Assembly: GCA_030620005.1 (NCBI GenBank)
Contig: JAUXAJ010000021.1
Span: forward strand, 1-32,555
Length of the DNA stretch: 32,555 nucleotides
From: Promethearchaeota archaeon
GTDB lineage: Archaea; Asgardarchaeota; Lokiarchaeia; Sigynarchaeales; SOKP01
Direction of reading: 5' to 3'
Shown here: piece by piece, positions 1 through 7,735 of the stretch
Position numbering within the stretch: the first letter of the stretch is position 1
How the letters are laid out: every line of letters begins with the position of its first letter
Program-made: the position numbers and the translations under genes
The notes under the pieces: generated by a model
The model's input: only the letters and a program-made list of their open reading frames with translations
The model's database searches: none
What the model was told of the DNA's origin: nothing

Positions 1-44
1 AAAAAAAACAACTTTAACCAAAAAAAAATAAAACAACGCCCCGA

Positions 45-1514
45 TTAATCTATTCCGAGAAATCCTTTCATGCTTGGGTACTGTTGTGCTGCCACATGTT
101 TTGAGATTTCCTCAGCAAATTGATGGATTATCCCTATGGATATTAAAAGCCCCGTGCCGCTCGTCAAAGCGCCTAACGAGTCTGCAAGAAAACTCAGCGA
201 AGCTATGAAAATTCCATTGAGGATGACCAAAGTGGGAATGTAACGTTTCAGAATTCTTTCGATGATTTTGGTTGAGCTTCGAAACCCGGGTACTTGCATC
301 CCTGAATCTATTATTTGTTGAGCGATATCACGTGGCGCTAAACCACTCACTTCCACCCAGACACGGCCGAGCATCACGCAGAGGAAGATAAATATGATTA
401 AATAAATAATCGCTCTTAACGGGTCAGCAATAAGTGCGTCTATACCCAGTGGTGGCGAAATGAGATACATTAAACCAGATTTTGCTTGAAGATACCCTCC
501 CGTGCCTTCGCCCGGGTCTATCGATTCAAATGTTCCAATCAGATTTAACCAAAACGCCGTATCTTCGTTGCGCAATCCAGAATTGGGCCCGGCAATTAAC
601 TGACCAAAAAATAGAAAATTTGCGTATAAAGCATTAACTAATATAACCGGAATGTTAGACACGTAGAGTAATTTCATCGGATACTTGCCCTTAAAGCCAC
701 GATATCCGCGATAAGCCAATGGTATTTCCACTCTAGTAGATTCAAACCATATGACGATGCAAAATATGATCACTGTTGTAATTACACCTAAAAGCGAGGG
801 CAATTGTCCTCGAAGAAAGATATCGTCTAAATTTGTCGCTGGGTTGTCGTCAAACAAGACTGAAAAGAAAGCAATTGCGACACCCCTTGGCAAGCGTTTA
901 GCGTCTGGAGCTTCGATAAAACTGAAAGTATTCCAGAAAATCTGCCCCGCAACACCTGCTGCTATGAATAAAGAAATACCACTTCCAAGTCCCCATCCCT
1001 TTTGGAGCAATTCGTCTAACAAAATTATAATAACACCCGCAAATAATAATTGTAGGATGATATAGGCCGCATTTTCGATTCCAAGTTGATCCAGAGGACC
1101 GAAAGCGCCTCCAATTAAATACGCAACTGCGTTAAATGTTGTAAGGATTATTGACATTACTTTTTGAGCGCCAGTAAACATTGCCCTATCGTAAGGATCC
1201 GACATATCGACATTGATGAGTTTTGACCCCAAAAGTAATTGCATTATCAATCCGGCTGTCACTATCGGTCCGATACCTAGTTCAGTTAAAGTTCCTCGTT
1301 GACTAGCGAGAATAACTCTAAGCCAATAAAGATAATCCGTTGAATCCTTGAGTTGCACACCATATAACGGAATATTAGACATCACTAAATATATTACTAA
1401 AACGAGCGCTGTCCAGACGAATTTTTCTTTAAAAGAAACTTCTCTCTGGGGTTGCTTAATTTCGGGCATTATTTTTACTAGCGGTGTGAAAAACTTTAGA
1501 AAAGCCCCAGCCAT
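45..1514 (-). CDS. secY: Preprotein translocase subunit SecY (Sec61 alpha)
   Basis: This is the channel-forming subunit of the Sec translocon in the cytoplasmic membrane. The 489-residue product has the usual SecY/Sec61-alpha length and about ten hydrophobic segments. Archaeal/eukaryal hallmarks include the N-terminal LKFFTPLVKIMPEI segment leading into TM1, an RGTLTELGIGPIVTAGLIMQ plug/TM2 region near residues 73-92, and the cytosolic loop with GYRGFKGKYPMKLLYVSNIPVI near residues 269-290, which carries ribosome contacts. The start MAGAFLK fits the family. In many archaea secY ends the spc ribosomal operon; here it stands alone, about 230 bp downstream of the P1 stop on the same strand, so co-transcription with the stalk operon is possible but unproven. 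No truncation is visible. Identification is confident. Confidence 0.97.
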   Translation of the reverse strand: MAGAFLKFFTPLVKIMPEIKQPQREVSFKEKFVWTALVLVIYLVMSNIPLYGVQLKDSTDYLYWLRVILASQRGTLTELGIGPIVTAGLIMQLLLGSKLINVDMSDPYDRAMFTGAQKVMSIILTTFNAVAYLIGGAFGPLDQLGIENAAYIILQLLFAGVIIILLDELLQKGWGLGSGISLFIAAGVAGQIFWNTFSFIEAPDAKRLPRGVAIAFFSVLFDDNPATNLDDIFLRGQLPSLLGVITTVIIFCIVIWFESTRVEIPLAYRGYRGFKGKYPMKLLYVSNIPVILVNALYANFLFFGQLIAGPNSGLRNEDTAFWLNLIGTFESIDPGEGTGGYLQAKSGLMYLISPPLGIDALIADPLRAIIYLIIFIFLCVMLGRVWVEVSGLAPRDIAQQIIDSGMQVPGFRSSTKIIERILKRYIPTLVILNGIFIASLSFLADSLGALTSGTGLLISIGIIHQFAEEISKHVAAQQYPSMKGFLGID

Positions 1515-1746
1515 TTTTTTATCAGTTTTATCGGTTTTTTGAAACTACTAAATCAATCTTCTGAGATTAAAATCATATTTTCTCAAAAGCAAAACATAAC
1601 TTAATAAAAATTGAATTTAAAAAAAAGTTTTGGATTTGAAACAGCTAACGGAACTTTAAAAGACTTTAAGTTAGTTTAAAAAGAAAAAATAGTAAAAAAA
1701 ACATGTTTTCATTTTGTTGAATTTCTTTGAAATTTAAAGAAGGATT

Positions 1747-2075
1747 TCAGAATAGTGAACCAATTCCAGTAAATTCGCAGCAATACCGAATTTAATACCA
1801 GTAAGTTCTTCTTCCTCTTCTTTCTTATCTTCTTCTTTCTTTGCTGCTGTCGGTGCGGCGGCGCTTCCAGCAGTAACGGGTGCGGCCATTACAGGACCAG
1901 CGCTAGCAGATTTTATTATGTCATCAATATCCTTTTCTTTTAACCCAGCAACTAATTTAGTTATCTGGGATTTATCTGCTTCAACCCCAGCAGCTTTCAA
2001 AATCCTTTCGATCGCTGCTGCCGTGACATTTTTGCTTGCTTTATGTAATAATAAAGCCGCGTAAATCGATTCCAT
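1747..2075 (-). CDS. rpl12: Ribosomal stalk protein P1 (aL12), gene interrupted by a BHB intron
   Basis: Archaeal stalk protein P1, present in several copies bound to P0 and recruiting translational GTPases through its C-terminal tail. The N-terminal dimerisation domain (MESIYAALLLHKASK, residues 1-65), an Ala/Pro hinge and an acidic Lys/Glu linker are all visible. Read straight through, the gene gives 113 residues ending in the unrelated sequence NLLELVHYSEILL (stop at 1734-1736). Removing 32 nt at 1764-1795 joins exon 1 (2075-1796, 280 nt) to exon 2 (1763-1747, 17 nt), a total of 99 codons. The result is a 98-residue protein ending EEELTGIGSLF, the same tail as P0 upstream. The intron lies in codon 94, phase 1. 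Splicing is inferred from the RNA fold and the restored tail. A chance indel is the alternative but would not explain the complete BHB. Confidence 0.93.
1764..1795 (-). other. Predicted 32-nt BHB intron in the P1 pre-mRNA
   Basis: Read 5' to 3' on the minus strand, the elements are: outer helix GAA(C)UUA (1808-1802) with UGGUUC (1762-1757), with one bulged C and two G.U pairs; central helix CUGG (1801-1798) with CUGG (1769-1766), forming C-G, U.G, G.U, G-C; 5' bulge UAU (1797-1795); perfect 8-bp inner helix UAAAUUCG (1794-1787) with CGAAUUUA (1777-1770); 9-nt loop GUAUUGCUG; 3' bulge AAU (1765-1763). Cutting UA|U and AA|U removes exactly 32 nt and restores the frame. The layout matches the strict hBHBh' substrate of archaeal tRNA-splicing endonuclease. 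The fold is seen in the sequence; splicing itself is inferred. Confidence 0.88.
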
Positions 2076-2162
2076 TCTTACTTTATTACCTCTTTCATTT
2101 TTTATTTCTTTTCGTTTTATATTTAATTTATTTATGTTATGTTTTATTTTGAATCCAAAAAA

Positions 2163-3146
2163 TCAAAACAATGAACCTATTCCAGAGATTTCATCGTCGC
2201 TATCTTCGTCTGGTTCTGGCGCCCCTTTCTTTTCAGGAACCTTTTCCGCAATTTGAGTTGGAATGTCTTCACCTAAAATCATGGCATTCATGATGTTGGC
2301 GTTTACTACAGCTTTACGAATGTATTCGTCCGTCATCTCTTCAACGAAAATGGGCGTTTCAAAAAGCAACGCGAGTGCTTCTCTGTATCCCTTTTGCATT
2401 AATGGTTCAATAATTTCATCGTCAATAATTTCAAGCTCAACAGCTAATCTTTGAGCAGCAATGTAACACGAAGCTATTTCTTGTTGGAATTCTTCCATAT
2501 CCATGTATAATAATTCATTGGACATGATCTCTCCGTCGCTCCAAGCGAAATAGATTTTTATCAACGACTCCATGGGAACAACGCCTAATTTTTTCAAGAC
2601 AGCAGCCTGTTTTACGGTTACTAAATCACCCGCTTTATGAGTCCTTTTATCTTCTCTTATCCAAATGGTGTCGTTTTTAATCAAAGTTGGCAATCGCAAT
2701 GTCATGTTTAATTCGCTAATGACTTGTCCTGTAGGTAATCCTGTATCTCCAGCGGGAACGACGATATCTACAGGTGTTATCTCGTCAGGTTTTGCTGGAA
2801 CCATCCATATATTTTCTTCAAAAATTCTCTTAAGTTCAAAAATATTCATGTCTGTAAAGACTAAACTTGACTGACCCGGGATATTATTTTCTAATTCGTC
2901 CAAGTTTTTCTTCTTTGATACTTTCTTATATTGTTCTATTGCTCGCGTTTGTAAGGATTTTTTTGACATCCTTAATATTGCTTTTCCTCTTAAAATTTTC
3001 CTAATGATCTGAATTTGCGTATCATTAATGTTTGCTACTTCGATAACAGCAATATTTTTATTATTTTTAAACAAATCTACTAAATGATTAACCTCTTCTA
3101 ACTTCCATTCAGGTATCTCTTTTTTCGTGATCATTTTTTCATGCAC
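2163..3146 (-). CDS. rplP0: Ribosomal stalk protein P0 (uL10)
   Basis: Base of the ribosomal stalk. It binds 23S rRNA together with uL11 and carries P1 dimers. The 327-residue product has the archaeal/eukaryal P0 layout: an N-terminal rRNA-binding domain (residues 8-110 and about 190-225), the archaeal/eukaryal insertion domain (PAGDTGLPTGQVISELN near residues 131-147), helical P1-binding spines near 250-300, then an acidic linker and a C-terminal DEISGIGSLF. That tail is identical in its last six residues to the P1 tail recovered after splicing, and this gene has no intron. The start at 3146 overlaps the end of the L1 gene by 8 nt, which implies translational coupling; a second Met four codons in would avoid the overlap. 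A complete gene with confident identification. Confidence 0.97.
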   Translation of the reverse strand: MHEKMITKKEIPEWKLEEVNHLVDLFKNNKNIAVIEVANINDTQIQIIRKILRGKAILRMSKKSLQTRAIEQYKKVSKKKNLDELENNIPGQSSLVFTDMNIFELKRIFEENIWMVPAKPDEITPVDIVVPAGDTGLPTGQVISELNMTLRLPTLIKNDTIWIREDKRTHKAGDLVTVKQAAVLKKLGVVPMESLIKIYFAWSDGEIMSNELLYMDMEEFQQEIASCYIAAQRLAVELEIIDDEIIEPLMQKGYREALALLFETPIFVEEMTDEYIRKAVVNANIMNAMILGEDIPTQIAEKVPEKKGAPEPDEDSDDEISGIGSLF

Positions 3147-3867
3147 CTATAGATTTTAAAAATTCCTCGTCAATTTTTATTGGAGTGCCCATCGTAGTTT
3201 TTATAAACGCTGATTTGAAATTATTGAATTTGTGTGGCATCTTGTCGGCAATGAAATCAACAATAGTTTTAATATTTTCAAAAATTTTATTGATTTCTAT
3301 GGATTTTTTGCCAACTTTCACTTGAACGAGAGGTTGCTTTTTAACCTGAATGCGTATTATTTTTTTATGACGTTCATACGCCGTCTTAAGGTCTTCTGGA
3401 TTCATAATAATTCCATAACCAGTTGGGAAAGGCTTAGGCATTTTTCCCATTGGACCGAGAAATCTAGCCAGATAGCGAGCAACATCTCTCATCATTCTTT
3501 GCTCAACTATGAAGAAATCGTATTTTTTAATGAATCTCTTCTTGTATTTTTTTTCATCATTATTTAAATTGATCAGTCCATTTTTGTCAAGAGTATCTAC
3601 ACCGAGTTTTTTGGCTTCTAATAGGATTTCATCAGTGGCAATCACGCATATGTTGGGTTTATCTCCCGAGATGATGTTGTTCGGTAAGATCAACTCTTTG
3701 TCTATTCTTTGCTTTGGATCTTTTAAATTAATGTCTTTAAGATTTATAATGAAATCTACGGTCTCGTCAAACTTTCGCACTTTATCCTTTTTACCCTCTT
3801 TTTTAATTACCGAGAAATCTATTGCGGCTTTTAACGACTTTTTCAACAAATTATCGTCGACTTTCAT
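3139..3867 (-). CDS. rpl1: Ribosomal protein uL1
   Basis: Large-subunit protein of the L1 stalk, which moves with the E-site tRNA; in many prokaryotes it also represses its own mRNA. The 242-residue product is somewhat longer than typical archaeal L1 (about 215), because of a lysine-rich N-terminal stretch and an insertion near residue 110. The L1 core is clear: ARFLGPMGKMPKPFPTGYGI near residues 135-155 (the GPxGKMPxP signature), VKVGKKSIEINKIFENI, and a C-terminal AFIKTTMGTPIKID near residues 221-234. It lies 6 nt after the uL11 stop and overlaps the P0 start by 8 nt, so it is part of one operon. No frame disruption was seen. Confidence 0.96.
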   Translation of the reverse strand: MKVDDNLLKKSLKAAIDFSVIKKEGKKDKVRKFDETVDFIINLKDINLKDPKQRIDKELILPNNIISGDKPNICVIATDEILLEAKKLGVDTLDKNGLINLNNDEKKYKKRFIKKYDFFIVEQRMMRDVARYLARFLGPMGKMPKPFPTGYGIIMNPEDLKTAYERHKKIIRIQVKKQPLVQVKVGKKSIEINKIFENIKTIVDFIADKMPHKFNNFKSAFIKTTMGTPIKIDEEFLKSIGA

Positions 3868-3873
3868 TTTTTA

Positions 3874-4404
3874 TCATTCCTCCTTTATAACATCGTCGTA
3901 TTCGCCCTCGTCAATGCGTTTTTGGATCAAGCGCGGGTCTTCACCCTCGACCAAAACGCCAATCGATAAAGCCGTTCCCAATACTGTTTTTACTGCTTTC
4001 TTAAAAGTCTTAGCAAGAAAAATATCTCTTTTAGCTCGAGCAACTTCTTGAATTTGTTCAAGCGTGAGATCTCCAATTTTTTCTTCTGATCGATTTGCCG
4101 AGCCTTTTTCAACTCCCGTTTCCTTCAATAATAAAGAAGCCGTACTTGGCGTTTCTACGAAAATCTCAAATTGTTTTGTTTCAGGATCGCACTCTATACG
4201 GACTGGTACAGTTAACCCTTTAAAAATCATTGTCTTTTCATTGACTACATCGACAACATCTTTAATATTTATTCCGGTTGGCCCTTAAGCCAAGATAGGC
4301 TCATACTTACAGCCAAGCTCTACAGCCGGACCAATCGGGGGGCCTCCTGAGGCAGAATCTCCAGTCACCATTGCACGAACAACTATTTTGCCTTTATTGC
4401 TCAT
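3874..4404 (-). CDS. rpl11: Ribosomal protein uL11, gene interrupted by a BHB intron
   Basis: uL11 binds the GTPase-associated region of 23S rRNA beside P0 and helps elongation factors act. The ATG at 4404 starts MSNKGKIVVRAMVTGDSASGG, followed by the conserved loop GPPIGPA. The reading then enters a non-homologous ELGCKYEPILA and an in-frame TAA at 4285-4287, after 39 codons. The rest of uL11 continues in the same frame directly after that stop (GPTGINIKDVVDVVNEKT, FKGLTVPV, then the C-terminal domain to DDVIKEE). Removing 36 nt (4286-4321) joins exon 1 (4404-4322, 83 nt) to exon 2 (4285-3874, 412 nt). This gives 164 residues, normal for archaeal uL11, with GPAVGPTGIN restored. The intron splits codon 28 after its second base. 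Starting at the internal ATG at 4230 would lose most of the N-terminal domain and is unlikely. First gene of the stalk operon. Confidence 0.94.
4286..4321 (-). other. Predicted 36-nt BHB intron in the uL11 pre-mRNA
   Basis: Read 5' to 3' on the minus strand, the elements are: outer helix UUGGUCC (4334-4328) with GGGCCAA (4284-4278), 7 bp with one U.G; central helix GGCU (4327-4324) with GGCU (4291-4288), forming G.U, G-C, C-G, U.G; 5' bulge GUA (4323-4321); inner helix GAG/CUU, then a 3x3 internal loop, then GGCU (4314-4311) with AGCC (4301-4298); 9-nt loop GUAAGUAUG; 3' bulge UAA (4287-4285), which is also the in-frame stop. Cutting GU|A and UA|A removes 36 nt and reads Gly-Pro-Ala-Val-Gly-Pro-Thr-Gly across the junction. 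This is a canonical endonuclease substrate; splicing is inferred. Confidence 0.91.
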
Positions 4405-4630
4405 TTTAATCTACATTTTTAAATGATATTATCAGTTCAAAACAAGTATTAAAGACAATAGAACGTGATTCTCGATCAAATCTGACCAATCTTTCCATTT
4501 CAATATCTCAAAAATATTGAAACCGTTTTACACGTCCTAAGTCGTTAAGAAAAATATTTTGAACTTAGTAGATATGTAAATGAATTCAAACTAAAAAGTT
4601 TTATGATGATAAAATTATAAAGTGAATTGT

Positions 4631-4816
4631 TTAGAATCTACAACACAGCCGTCGTCCGTAATCGAGATTGTTCTTTAAATACTCGTCAGATAAAATTTTT
4701 ATGATCGTATCGTAATCTAGACTAACCTTTTTAGCTATATCTTCGATTTCCATTCCCGGGATAGAAATTAAATCAAAGATCTCTTTTTTTACTTCTTCGC
4801 TCACATTTACAGACAT
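4631..4816 (-). CDS. Small HTH-like protein, 61 aa
   Basis: I do not recognise a named family. The product is a compact, mostly helical 61-residue protein. The segment IEDIAKKVSLDYDTIIKILSDEYL (residues 23-46) has helix-turn-helix spacing like the recognition part of a small winged helix, so a DNA-binding role is possible but unproven. It ends in an arginine- and cysteine-containing tail (GRRLCCRF). The gene stands alone between the stalk operon and the hydrolase pair, all on the minus strand. An AT-rich stretch with a TTTTAAA-like box lies about 50 bp upstream of the start. The amino-acid composition looks coding. Confidence 0.6.
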   Translation of the reverse strand: MSVNVSEEVKKEIFDLISIPGMEIEDIAKKVSLDYDTIIKILSDEYLKNNLDYGRRLCCRF

Positions 4817-4907
4817 TACTCTTAAGATATTGTTCTGATTTAAAAAATTTTTTGTTTAAGTTTAAAAGATTTTCAAAAATTATTCCATGTTAAATCGAAA
4901 CATTTTG

Positions 4908-5582
4908 TTATTTTTTTTCTAACACCACTTTATTTTTGAGAGTACCGATTTTTTCCACGGTTGCTTCAATTAAATCTCCCGGCATGATTGGACCTACTCC
5001 GCTTGGAGTACCTGTTGCGACAATATCTCCGGGATCAAGTGTTAGATATGTAGAAAGATATTCCAATATTTCTGGAACTTTAAAAATCATGTGTTTTGTA
5101 TTTGAAGATTGTTTGGTTTGGCCATTTAGTTTTAATTCAATTTTTAAATCGTGAGGGTCTCCAATTTCCCCATGAGGAACTATTTTTGGGCCTATTGCAC
5201 CAAAAGTATCAAAATTTTTACTCCTGTACCAAGGTAAATTCATATCTCTATCTCGTTTTTGTAAGATTCTTGCAGTCACGTCCAAAAAAACAGTGTATCC
5301 TAAGATGTAATTGTAAGCTTCCTTGGCTTTAATGTGCTTGCATTTTTCACCTACAATGAAAGCTAATTCTACTTCGTAATCGACTCTATCATGTTCTTGA
5401 CTTTCATATAAAATTCTTGGATACACAACGGGTTCATTATTTTGTATCAAGCAATTAACTGTTTTTCCAAAAAAGATGGGCTCTTTAGGTACTTGAGCGT
5501 TCATTTCTTTTGCGTGATCTAAATAATTACGACCTAAACAAATTATTTTGGTAGGGTTTATTTCAACATTTCCAATTTTCAC
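4908..5582 (-). CDS. Fumarylacetoacetate hydrolase family protein, copy 2
   Basis: Member of the FAH fold family, whose members are Mg-dependent acylpyruvate/fumarylpyruvate hydrolases, oxaloacetate tautomerases or decarboxylases. At 224 residues it is the short single-domain form. Seen: KIICLGRNYLDHAKEM at the N-terminus, the metal-binding DYEVELAF motif (residues 68-75, Glu-x-Glu), LDVTAR with the third metal ligand near residue 100, the RSKNFDTFGAIGP substrate loop, and the C-terminal PGDIVATGTPSGVGP glycine loop. It lies 9 nt downstream of a paralogue with roughly 60% identity by eye. The two form a tandem duplicate and probably one transcript. The substrate cannot be told from the sequence. 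Confidence 0.9.
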   Translation of the reverse strand: MKIGNVEINPTKIICLGRNYLDHAKEMNAQVPKEPIFFGKTVNCLIQNNEPVVYPRILYESQEHDRVDYEVELAFIVGEKCKHIKAKEAYNYILGYTVFLDVTARILQKRDRDMNLPWYRSKNFDTFGAIGPKIVPHGEIGDPHDLKIELKLNGQTKQSSNTKHMIFKVPEILEYLSTYLTLDPGDIVATGTPSGVGPIMPGDLIEATVEKIGTLKNKVVLEKK

Positions 5583-5591
5583 GACTACAGA

Positions 5592-6269
5592 TTAATCTCC
5601 TTCTAACACGACTTCATTTGTAAGAGTGCCAATTTTCTCGATAATAGCTTCAATTAAATCTCCTGGTTTTACAGGACCAATCCCTGATGGTGTGCCAGTG
5701 GCCACAATGTCGCCTGGCTCCATTGTAAACAATTTAGTGATGTATTCAACGAGTTCAGGGACTTTGAATAGTAGGTGTTTAGTATTTGATGATTGTTTTA
5801 CTTCGCCGTTTAGCTTTGATTCAATCTTGAGATCGTGAGGGGCTCCAATCTCTTCATGAAGAACTATCTTAGGTCCTATTGGTCCAAAAGTGTCGAGAGA
5901 TTTTGAACGGAACCAAGGCATTTTTGACACGATGTCTTTAGTTTGCATTTTTCGTGCAGTAACATCGTTAAAGACCGTGTATCCCAAAATGTGCTCGTAA
6001 GCTTCATTAGCCAGCACATCCTTACATTTATCCTTGATAATAAAAGCAAGCTCTACCTCGTAATCAACGCGGTTCAATCTTCTATTGTTGTATAATAATT
6101 TTGGATAAATAATTGGTTCTCCATCTGTAATAAGACAATTTAAGGTCTTCGGGAAAAGCACGGGCTCTTTTGGAACGGGCAATTTCGTTTCGTTAATATG
6201 GTCCATGTAATTCGTGCCAACGCAAATAATTTTTGTAGGACTAATTTTAATATCTCCAATTTTAATCAA
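5592..6269 (-). CDS. Fumarylacetoacetate hydrolase family protein, copy 1
   Basis: First gene of the tandem FAH pair (225 residues). It keeps the same catalytic features: NYMDHINE, the DYEVELAF metal motif near residues 69-76, NDVTAR with the Asp ligand, WFRSKSLDTFGPIGP and PGDIVATGTPSGIGP. The lid region between residues 30 and 65 and the helix after DVTAR (MQTKDIVSKMPW here, LQKRDRDMNLPW in the other copy) differ most. This suggests the copies may differ in substrate, or form a hetero-oligomer. The divergent intergenic region of about 195 bp to the thiW-like gene should hold both promoters. Confidence 0.9.
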   Translation of the reverse strand: MIKIGDIKISPTKIICVGTNYMDHINETKLPVPKEPVLFPKTLNCLITDGEPIIYPKLLYNNRRLNRVDYEVELAFIIKDKCKDVLANEAYEHILGYTVFNDVTARKMQTKDIVSKMPWFRSKSLDTFGPIGPKIVLHEEIGAPHDLKIESKLNGEVKQSSNTKHLLFKVPELVEYITKLFTMEPGDIVATGTPSGIGPVKPGDLIEAIIEKIGTLTNEVVLEGD

Positions 6270-6463
6270 TTAAATGAACACCACTTGAAAGAAGATTCGT
6301 TTTTTAATGAATTTAATTTATTTATAAAATTTTTATTGTTTATAAGATTAAAACCTTTTCATGAATACGGCTAATAATTACATTTTAAAGAAATAAAAAA
6401 TAAAAATAAGATAATGAATATAACATGTAATTACATTGAATTTCTAACGGTGTTTTAGGAAAA

Positions 6464-7021
6464 ATGAATGAAAAGGAAAATAATGAGGAAAAAACTATAG
6501 TTGTTAGAAACTTGAATAAGAAAATCGCAACTAGCGCTATTTTTATAGCTGTTGGTTTAGTTTTAAGTTATCTCAATCCCTTTGCCTATTTCTTATTATT
6601 CGGCACCAAAATTAATCCATTTGCCCATTTAGTTAACGCCATCACTGGTGTTTTAATAGGTTTAGCTTTTTCGTGCGTCGCTGCTTTGGGTATAGCAATA
6701 TTGCGTTTTTCACTTGGCATTGGCACGATACACGCTTTCCACGGTGGGATCTCGGGAGCTATTGTGGTTGGAATAGTTGCTTGCATTTTGCGTAAAAAAT
6801 TTCCTAAACGTGTTGAACTAGCCGCATTATTTGAACCTATAGGGACGATATTCATTGGAGGAACTATAGCACAATTAATTGCCCCAATCGGGGGGATTGA
6901 AGGTTTATTCACATATTGGGGATTATTTGCTGCCAGTTGCATTCCAGGTTGCATTATTGGATATCTAATATTACTTGTTCTTAAACGGGCAAGAATTACC
7001 TGGGAAGATTATTTGCAATAA
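6464..7021 (+). CDS. thiW: ThiW-like energy-coupling-factor transporter S component
   Basis: Integral membrane substrate-binding (S) component of an ECF vitamin importer. The 185-residue protein has a charged cytosolic N-terminus (about 18 residues) followed by five to six hydrophobic helices. Family features are INPFAHLVNAITGVLIG near residues 51-67, then FSLGIGTIHAFHGGISGAIVVGI with the GTxxAFxGGxxGA pattern of ThiW, then LFEPIGTIFIGGTIA. ThiW proteins are linked to uptake of the thiamine thiazole moiety. No TPP-riboswitch core was seen upstream. No ECF ATPases or T component lie nearby, so it would need a shared module elsewhere. A P-loop gene follows after 27 bp on the same strand. Confidence 0.8.
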   Translation: MNEKENNEEKTIVVRNLNKKIATSAIFIAVGLVLSYLNPFAYFLLFGTKINPFAHLVNAITGVLIGLAFSCVAALGIAILRFSLGIGTIHAFHGGISGAIVVGIVACILRKKFPKRVELAALFEPIGTIFIGGTIAQLIAPIGGIEGLFTYWGLFAASCIPGCIIGYLILLVLKRARITWEDYLQ

Positions 7022-7048
7022 TTCTTTTATGATTGGAAAGTAAATTTC

Positions 7049-7636
7049 ATGAAATTTAGAGAAAATATTGATTTCAACGCTTTTCTTGGACACCATACAT
7101 TATTGTATGGGGAAACTAATACGAAAAAAACTTATTATACCGCAAAATTTGTTAAATTTTTAATTGAGTCAGAAAAATTTGACCCGAAAGAGATTAGTAT
7201 ATTAGATTTTGCTCCTAAGCTGATGAAGATTAACAAGTTAAAAATAGGGGGTAAAATTCAAGATTTTTACCAAGATAGCTCCAAATGTAATAATCTTTTT
7301 TTTGAGGGAGATATAATTCCACCCCGCCTAAATGCTAGCAATAAAAAAGAGCTATACCGAAACGCTTGTATCAATTACAAAAAAACTTTAAAACTTCTAA
7401 AAAAATTCAACGAAAATACGACCGAAATTCTAATTATCAACGATATTTCCATTTATCTACATTTAGGAGGTAAAAAATATCTATTAGAAACGATAAAAAC
7501 TGTAAACACGTTTTTTGGAAATGCTTATTACGGACAATCCATAAGCAAGAATTTCGCAACTCTTTTTAGCTTGAGAGAAAAGTCTTCTATAAACTTTTTA
7601 ATAATGAATATTAAAAATTCTTTTTTAACGGAATAA
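7049..7636 (+). CDS. P-loop ATP-binding-like protein of unknown function
   Basis: A 195-residue soluble protein. Near the N-terminus HTLLYGETNTKKTYYTAKF (residues 17-35) looks like a Walker A motif of the form GxxxxKKT, with Lys in place of the usual Gly before the Lys-Thr pair. TTEILIINDISIYL near residues 129-142 is a plausible Walker B strand (four hydrophobics then Asn-Asp). SILDFAPKLMKI and GKIQDFY resemble a small archaeal ATPase family I know only as conserved hypotheticals. It sits 27 bp after the ThiW-like gene and may be co-transcribed. No biochemical role can be assigned. It is lysine- and asparagine-rich like the other AT-rich genes here. Confidence 0.7.
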   Translation: MKFRENIDFNAFLGHHTLLYGETNTKKTYYTAKFVKFLIESEKFDPKEISILDFAPKLMKINKLKIGGKIQDFYQDSSKCNNLFFEGDIIPPRLNASNKKELYRNACINYKKTLKLLKKFNENTTEILIINDISIYLHLGGKKYLLETIKTVNTFFGNAYYGQSISKNFATLFSLREKSSINFLIMNIKNSFLTE

Positions 7637-7735
7637 CCATAAATTTTTTACACGCATTATTCTTGTCTCTATTCTCATCCCTCTTGAAAGAGTTGAAACG
7701 CATGACCTCATGGTGTATTCTTATAATTATGAAAA

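Noticed and set aside
1734..1800. Programmed ribosomal frameshift or sequencing error as the cause of the lost P1 tail
   Set aside because: No slippery heptamer was seen, and a single indel would leave extra residues between the two ELTGI-like segments. The complete BHB with matching cut sites explains the data better and recurs in uL11.
3874..4230. uL11 as a short protein starting at the ATG at 4230, or as a pseudogene
   Set aside because: The N-terminal domain is intact upstream in the same frame; only the 36-nt insert separates the two parts.
6290..6463. TPP riboswitch upstream of the ThiW-like gene
   Set aside because: The conserved CUGAGA-type core and paired helices are absent from this AT-rich stretch.
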